NCBI GenBank assembly: GCA_944474755.1
Contig: OX104112.1
Coordinates: 64,387,640 to 64,451,639, forward strand
Source: Limnoperna fortunei
Taxonomy: Eukaryota; Mollusca; Bivalvia; Mytilida; Modiolidae
DNA: 64,000 bases
Direction: 5' to 3'
Below the pieces are notes generated by a model, which was given only the letters and a program-made list of their open reading frames with translations, was not told the DNA's origin and searched no databases. A program made the translations under genes and the position numbers. This document shows, in pieces, positions 60,601-64,000 of the stretch. Every line of letters starts with the position of its first letter. Position 1 is the stretch's first letter.

Positions 60601-63600
60601 AAAATATCATACTGCATGAGGAGCTTGTAATTGCAATCGATATTCTGCAAAGGACAATATTCATCAGTAAACCTGTAATAGCATAACTGTAGAAATCACA
60701 CAAACACAAATTGACTAGAGAATACTGCAGGGAATTTTGAGGGTTAGTGGGTAATATCTGCAAAATATTGAACGCTAATGCTTGGTTATGCTTTACATGA
60801 AATATTCTGTAATAAAATAAAATGTATATAAAGCTCAACAGCAACACAGTATTTATATGAGATTTCACTACCAAAAATGAAAAAATAAACATTAAATTAA
60901 CATTACAATACCATAAAGACAAATAAGAATTACAGACGAGGTCAGGACACACAGAAACATAACACAAACAATAACAATACACATATGGTGTGTGCAAGTC
61001 TGAGGTAGACTTTGTACAATAAACAATAGGTGTGCAGGTCAGAGCGAGGTGAAGTCAGGAAGGGCCCATGCATTATTAAATCAAAATAATACCATTGAAA
61101 GTTCCCATTTTTAATCACTCCAGCACCATTAATTAATGCTCCATAAAAATCATTTCTCAAAAGTAAAATATTTTTAGGCTCACTGTCATATACTATGTGC
61201 TATATATAGTCAGCAAATAACATATACCTACTGCAGGTCGGGGGTTTTCTCCGGGTACTCCGGCCTCCTCCCCCAATAAAAACTGGATGCCATGATATAG
61301 CTGAAAAATTGCTGAAATTGGCGTTAAACACCGTCAAACAACAATAACATATACTGTCATAAACCTGGGATGTTGAGTAAATAAAGAAAATGTATAAATG
61401 CTCAAAACAAAGGAAACATTTTGATGACTACATTAATGTGTTCTTAATCAACTGTATTTTATAATGAGAAACTACAGAATAGTGATGGAAGCCATACCAC
61501 AGTGGGGTAAATAAAAGTAAATTAGGACCCAGATTTTACAAATATTCAAGTTAACACTCTTTCATACATGTGATATTTCTCTCAGCCCAAAGTGTGAGAC
61601 TGGACTAATGTTTGTGGAAGATTTGATTATTTTGTGTGAGATTTTTTGTTGACCCTGATTTTGCAATTACCGTACATACTCGCACATAAGTCGGGAAATT
61701 TAAACTTTCGAGTTAAACTTTGGTTTTAGAGAAGGGTTCCGACTTTTAAGCGAGTCATACCACAAGAGGAAAGAATTCCGGTCGAAGTTTGAAGGCCGTT
61801 CATAGATCGCCAACTATAAAGACGAAAATAGACAGATACTTTAATAGTTATGCTAAATAAAGTATATTTAAGACATTAATAAAGATTGTTTTTACTTGTG
61901 TATTGTTTATTTTATCTAGTTTCCATATTTCCATTCGTATTTACCACTGTTTACACAAGTATCGATTTATTTTGTATGTATGGCATAATACATCCGGTGA
62001 TGTCATGATACAACTAAAAACCGAAAATCAAGATAAACTAACAACTACATATATGCTACAGAATTCGTTGTTTCATCAATTATTATTTTAATTTACAAAC
62101 CATATTCCTTTATATTTTGTATTTTAGCTTCCATTTATTTTAAAAACTCTGCTTTAACTATTAATTAAATAATTACGAAAATGAATATTTGTATATTTAC
62201 TTGTGTTTGTCTTTTTTATGGTTTTTAGTCATAGCAAATTCAGGGAGATAATTACGTTACATTTTCAAAACACGTGTAAACTATAAACAAACCACTTAGG
62301 ATAAATGAAAAGCGATATTTAACTCATAAAACACGAGAAACAAATAATAAACAAGAAGTCTTACTGATATAATGATTTTTATTCACAAATTTGGAATTTT
62401 TATTTGATTCTGACCTCATGTCAACACGTCTGTCTTCCGACCGACTTATACGAGGGTCAACAGCAAAATACCAGATTTTTAGGCCAAAAAAGACCCCCCG
62501 ACTTATATGCAGACCGACTTTTAAGCGAGCATCTACGGTATTATTAGTGTTTTCATTGTTAAGAATCATTGTTACATGCCATGAGAGCACAGGGACGTTC
62601 AGAATTGCATGAGATTTTTCTCATGCTGTGATATATCACATACAGTGTATGTTCATTGATAGTTATAGATTATTTACGTTTTTTGTGAAACGATATGCAT
62701 TTTCTTGTCCATATTTCAATGAAGGGCGATAGCCTTGAGTTCAGATGAAGAGAAATTGCATCGAGTTTCATAAAATAATCTGTTTATTGCTGTTTTGTAA
62801 CATTGTGACATCACAGTGTTTACTTAACCACTTCTTGACAGAGAGCTGAGATGGGCCCATCTCACATTAGTAGAATGAGATGGAATTATTCCGCACACAA
62901 AGATCCAAGGAAAATACTGCAAAATAGCGATAACTATGGATAGCAGAAATTTTACTGTCACATTGTTTACATTTGTGATATTCAACTTTTATATAGATTT
63001 GTTACAAAGTTCAATACAAAAATTTGCAAGCACAGAAGAGGGTAGTACAGTTCAACTAATTTTTATACCATGATCATGTGCATATTTTTTTTCCATATAT
63101 TCAACACACCTTGTACTGAAGAATAAAAATGCCAGACTAGACAAACTGTGAGCAATGCTCACTATTTCATACTCCTTGCTTCAGCACAAGTATCATTTCG
63201 ATCAAAATAGAAAATATCAAGTGCACAATGGCACTATGGGACAAAGATTATGAGGAAGTTTCATAAATTATAGGATTAAATATGGACACCCCAAGAGTAA
63301 TGGATGGACACCCCATCTCTATATACATTGCTCCTCCCACTTTTAAGCAGTGGGTTATAATTAAAATACATGGTTATTATTCTAAAACAGTTTTATAGGC
63401 ATTATGTATGCTTATGATAAGTAATTGTTTAAATGTGCTGAGTACAACAAAATACTACACAACATACATTGGTGGGTACCAAAGCTGTATTAACACTCTT
63501 TATAGCTTCATCAAAGTTTTCTTCATCAAGTGGAAAGCCTTCTTCATTCTTCCTTATTCCTTGAAAAAGATGTCCATTTTTTTAATAGCTTGTTTTAATT

Positions 63601-64000
63601 TTGATCCTGTTTAATATTAAAAAAAACTTTGTGATAATTTTTGTTCTTCAAAATAAATAAGGATGTTTACATAACTGTTGCAACATAACCTATCAAGAGA
63701 ATGAGTGGAAAATAACTACCAGATAAATCAATACTAAACAGCAAAATATCTGTAATTGCATCTGCATCTATATGATTGGTTAAACTATATAAAGCATTTC
63801 AAACATCAACCAATGAAAAAAGGTTCATAAACAACAATGAAGATTTGTATAAGAATGAACCAATGGCTGATATTTGTAGTGTGATTAGTCACTGATGATC
63901 ATATGTTTATTGAACTATTAATTATTCTGTAGACTAAAGTTGGTATGAAATATTACCTTGTTTGATTAATTCTTTAAACTCTGTTTTCTCTTTATAGTCC
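39486..64000 (-). CDS. NAE1: NAE1, regulatory subunit of NEDD8-activating enzyme (C-terminal part)
   Basis: NAE1/APP-BP1 pairs with UBA3 to form the E1 that adenylates NEDD8 for cullin neddylation; it lacks the catalytic cysteine. Exons in transcript order: 64000-63957 (cut by the window edge), 63559-63468, 60192-60133, 59203-59143, 57935-57787, 51853-51817, 42285-42199, 41408-41266, 40244-40171, 39645-39486. They join in frame through GT/AG introns and encode 301 residues plus stop, matching the last ~301 of about 534 in the human protein without a gap. Seen: [105 protein letters not shown] and [17 protein letters not shown]. The adenylation-domain 5' half lies outside. Introns are rich in repeats, and one holds a 9-kb satellite. 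Confidence 0.96.
40171..40244 (-). CDS. NAE1: NAE1 exon: [12 protein letters not shown]
   Basis: 74 nt, phase 0 to 2. [20 protein letters not shown] then YIHE, matching [20 protein letters not shown] of human NAE1. Confidence 0.95.
40245..41265. other. NAE1 intron
   Basis: 1 kb, AT-rich, with a SINE fragment at 40885-41000. Confidence 0.8.
40885..41000 (-). repeat. SINE fragment
   Basis: 3' and central part: CACTTTCAGCAATTTTTCAG, TTTTTATTGGGGGAGGAA, then a diverged linker. Minus orientation. Confidence 0.75.
41266..41408 (-). CDS. NAE1: NAE1 exon: [18 protein letters not shown]
   Basis: 143 nt, phase 1 to 0. [20 protein letters not shown], then [14 protein letters not shown] and IETDVPKLR. 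Confidence 0.95.
41409..42198. other. NAE1 intron
   Basis: 790 bp, AT-rich. Nothing recognised. Confidence 0.7.
42199..42285 (-). CDS. NAE1: NAE1 exon: [16 protein letters not shown]
   Basis: 87 nt, phase 1 to 1. [20 protein letters not shown] then KTANIQEI. First exon downstream of the satellite-bearing intron in transcript order. Confidence 0.95.
42727..51649. repeat. 38-bp satellite array, about 235 copies
   Basis: Unit, plus strand: TTTGTCCATCATATTTCC followed by TGACTCACTTTTCTCACTAG. 8.9 kb divided by 38 gives about 235 copies, with almost no length variation. Variants include CCAGCATATTTCCCCGACTC (mostly left half), CCATAATATTTCCCCG (about 48280-48840), and CCCGTCTCTC (from 50450 on). 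The left half is diverse, the middle right very uniform. Unit length is not a multiple of 3 and the units carry stops, so it is not coding. Confidence 0.98.
51654..51740 (+). repeat. Possible SINE-like tail next to the satellite
   Basis: GTTGAACACTTGTGACTGGA, TGTTAAGCAAATC and then a CAATCAATCAA tail resemble the 3' end of a bivalve retroposon. It directly abuts the satellite. Weak evidence. Confidence 0.3.
51817..51853 (-). CDS. NAE1: NAE1 37-nt micro-exon
   Basis: 37 nt, phase 0 to 1, TTTCAG|GAT ... TTT T|GTAAGT. Encodes [12 protein letters not shown] plus the first base of a Cys codon, matching the ESISEKELKLLC stretch of human NAE1. The satellite intron begins right after it. Confidence 0.93.
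52340..52865. repeat. Compound minisatellite with two unit types
   Basis: Outer units like CACTTCATGTCCACAGTGGG then CAGGT lie at 52355-52433 and 52610-52865. The middle (52434-52610) is six copies of a different unit of about 32 bp, like TATTCAGTCTAGGGCTATAG then AGAGGTACAT. One array sits inside the other. Confidence 0.85.
52863..52899 (-). repeat. SINE head fragment
   Basis: CAACTACTTTAAC...TTGGCCACTGAGGCCCC matches only the tRNA-like head of the SINE. Minus orientation, abutting the minisatellite. Confidence 0.6.
54010..54235. repeat. Loose TTTTGAACTTCCTTGCTAC repeat
   Basis: Four to five strongly diverged units of about 45 bp, e.g. TTTTTTGAACTTCCTTGCTA then CCATCCCACATATT. Confidence 0.5.
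56270..56858. mobile_element. 589-bp MITE with about 65-bp inverted ends
   Basis: The left end TGTAGCTCCTTTTTTTTTAT then GGACAGAGCTACAAGAGGTC is matched by the reverse complement of the right end. Both also carry ATTACTCGTAATGGAGCAA just inside. TTA lies at 56267-56269 and 56859-56861, a likely 3-bp target duplication as made by PIF/Harbinger elements. The middle is AT-rich and non-coding. Confidence 0.85.
57372..57440. repeat. Short tandem duplication
   Basis: CAGGAATCTATGGCATTCCA then AAATAAT occurs twice, about 36 bp apart. Confidence 0.85.
57787..57935 (-). CDS. NAE1: NAE1 exon: [19 protein letters not shown]
   Basis: 149 nt, phase 1 to 0. [20 protein letters not shown] then [16 protein letters not shown] and [15 protein letters not shown]. 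Confidence 0.96.
57936..59142. other. NAE1 intron
   Basis: 1.2 kb, AT-rich. Nothing recognised. Confidence 0.7.
59143..59203 (-). CDS. NAE1: NAE1 exon: [12 protein letters not shown]
   Basis: 61 nt, phase 0 to 1. [20 protein letters not shown] matches [20 protein letters not shown] of human NAE1. Confidence 0.95.
59306..59495 (-). repeat. SINE, head missing
   Basis: TTTG tail, AATTTTTCATCTATG, central CCAGAGTACCCGGAGAAAAC, linker GGCAATCCTTGTCAATTAAG up to CCTGCCTGCAGTGA. Minus orientation. Confidence 0.85.
59604..59796. repeat. 37-bp minisatellite, about 5 copies
   Basis: Unit TCAGCAAGGAAGTGTGGCTA then CTAGGCTGGGGATACCC. Solitary related units occur at 18694-18740 and 28966-29015. Confidence 0.88.
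60133..60192 (-). CDS. NAE1: NAE1 exon: [11 protein letters not shown]
   Basis: 60 nt, phase 0 to 0. [20 protein letters not shown], matching [20 protein letters not shown] of human NAE1. Confidence 0.94.
60411..60556 (-). repeat. Diverged SINE with central deletion
   Basis: The GTTTGTTTG tail is joined almost directly to the linker and head (CTCTAGTACACCAGCAATAA, GATGACTACCTTAACCACAAAG). The central CCGGGTACTCC domain is gone. Confidence 0.6.
61232..61342 (+). repeat. 5'-truncated SINE, plus orientation
   Basis: CTGCAGGTCGGGGGTTTTCT, then the central CCGGGTACTCCGG domain and the GGCGTTAAACACCGTC end. Well preserved. Confidence 0.9.
61669..62540. mobile_element. About 870-bp element with inverted ends (ACCGTACATACTCGC)
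   Basis: The left end ACCGTACATACTCGCACATA then AGTCGG is matched by the reverse complement of the right end (ACCGTAGATGCTCGCTTAAA then AGTCGG). GACTTTTAAGCGAG recurs near both ends. The flanks allow either a TA or an ATT duplication. No transposase inside, so it is non-autonomous. The superfamily is not certain. Confidence 0.65.
63468..63559 (-). CDS. NAE1: NAE1 exon: [14 protein letters not shown]
   Basis: 92 nt, phase 1 to 0. [20 protein letters not shown] then [16 protein letters not shown]. Confidence 0.95.
63957..64000 (-). CDS. NAE1: NAE1 exon, cut by window edge
   Basis: At least 44 nt, leaving in phase 1. [14 protein letters not shown](G), matching TYKEKEDFRDLIRQG of human NAE1. 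Its 5' end and all earlier exons lie to the right of this window. Confidence 0.92.

Larger units (their letters stand above)
60193..63467. other. NAE1 intron
   Basis: 3.3 kb. Holds a SINE fragment (60411-60556), a poly-C run (about 60549-60563), a second SINE (61232-61342) and an inverted-repeat element (61669-62540). No coding sequence recognised. Confidence 0.75.

Noticed and set aside
60542..60997. 151-codon open frame on the minus strand
   Set aside because: It runs through SINE sequence and a poly-C tract inside an NAE1 intron, with low-complexity composition and no family match.
62391..62612. Open frames on both strands in the 61669-62540 element
   Set aside because: Short, and composed partly of the terminal repeat; no transposase motif.

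Overview
This is AT-rich animal nuclear DNA, most likely from a bivalve mollusc. Genes are split by introns with GT/AG borders. There are many copies of a tRNA-derived SINE of the bivalve type, plus minisatellites, Tc1/mariner and LINE relics, a tyrosine-recombinase element and MITE-like inverted-repeat elements. The clade call rests on repeat style and protein similarity recalled from memory; no search was run.

Three genes can be reconstructed. Two are tandem, head-to-tail SLC23-family (nucleobase/ascorbate transporter) genes on the + strand, each with 12 coding exons and identical intron phases. Copy A (2745-18294) is open throughout and encodes about 608 residues. Copy B (22049-38135) keeps every exon and splice site, but exon 9 is one base shorter than in copy A, so the frame ends at a TGA at 33054. 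It is either a recent pseudogene or a sequence error. Both copies are unusual at positions that shape the family's substrate site.

The third gene is on the - strand and converges on copy B. It is the C-terminal 301 residues of NAE1 (APP-BP1), the regulatory subunit of the NEDD8-activating enzyme, in ten exons between 64000 and 39486. Its 5' half lies beyond the right edge. One NAE1 intron is almost filled by an 8.9-kb satellite of about 235 copies of a 38-bp unit (42727-51649). Most units carry a perfect AP-1-type TGACTCA, and in the NAE1 sense most also carry a 5'-splice-site-like GTGAGT.

Layout: 1-2700 repeat relics; 2745-18294 SLC23 copy A; 18295-22048 spacer with a minisatellite split by a LINE fragment; 22049-38135 SLC23 copy B, whose intron 2 holds a 3.5-kb inverted-repeat element with RNase H and tyrosine-recombinase ORFs and whose intron 9 holds a Tc1/mariner element; 38136-39485 convergent spacer; 39486-64000 NAE1 with the satellite, other minisatellites, a MITE and a second inverted-repeat element. 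The most unusual items are the 25418-28904 element, which has inverted ends and a 6-bp target duplication around DIRS-type genes but no visible reverse transcriptase, and the NAE1 intronic satellite.
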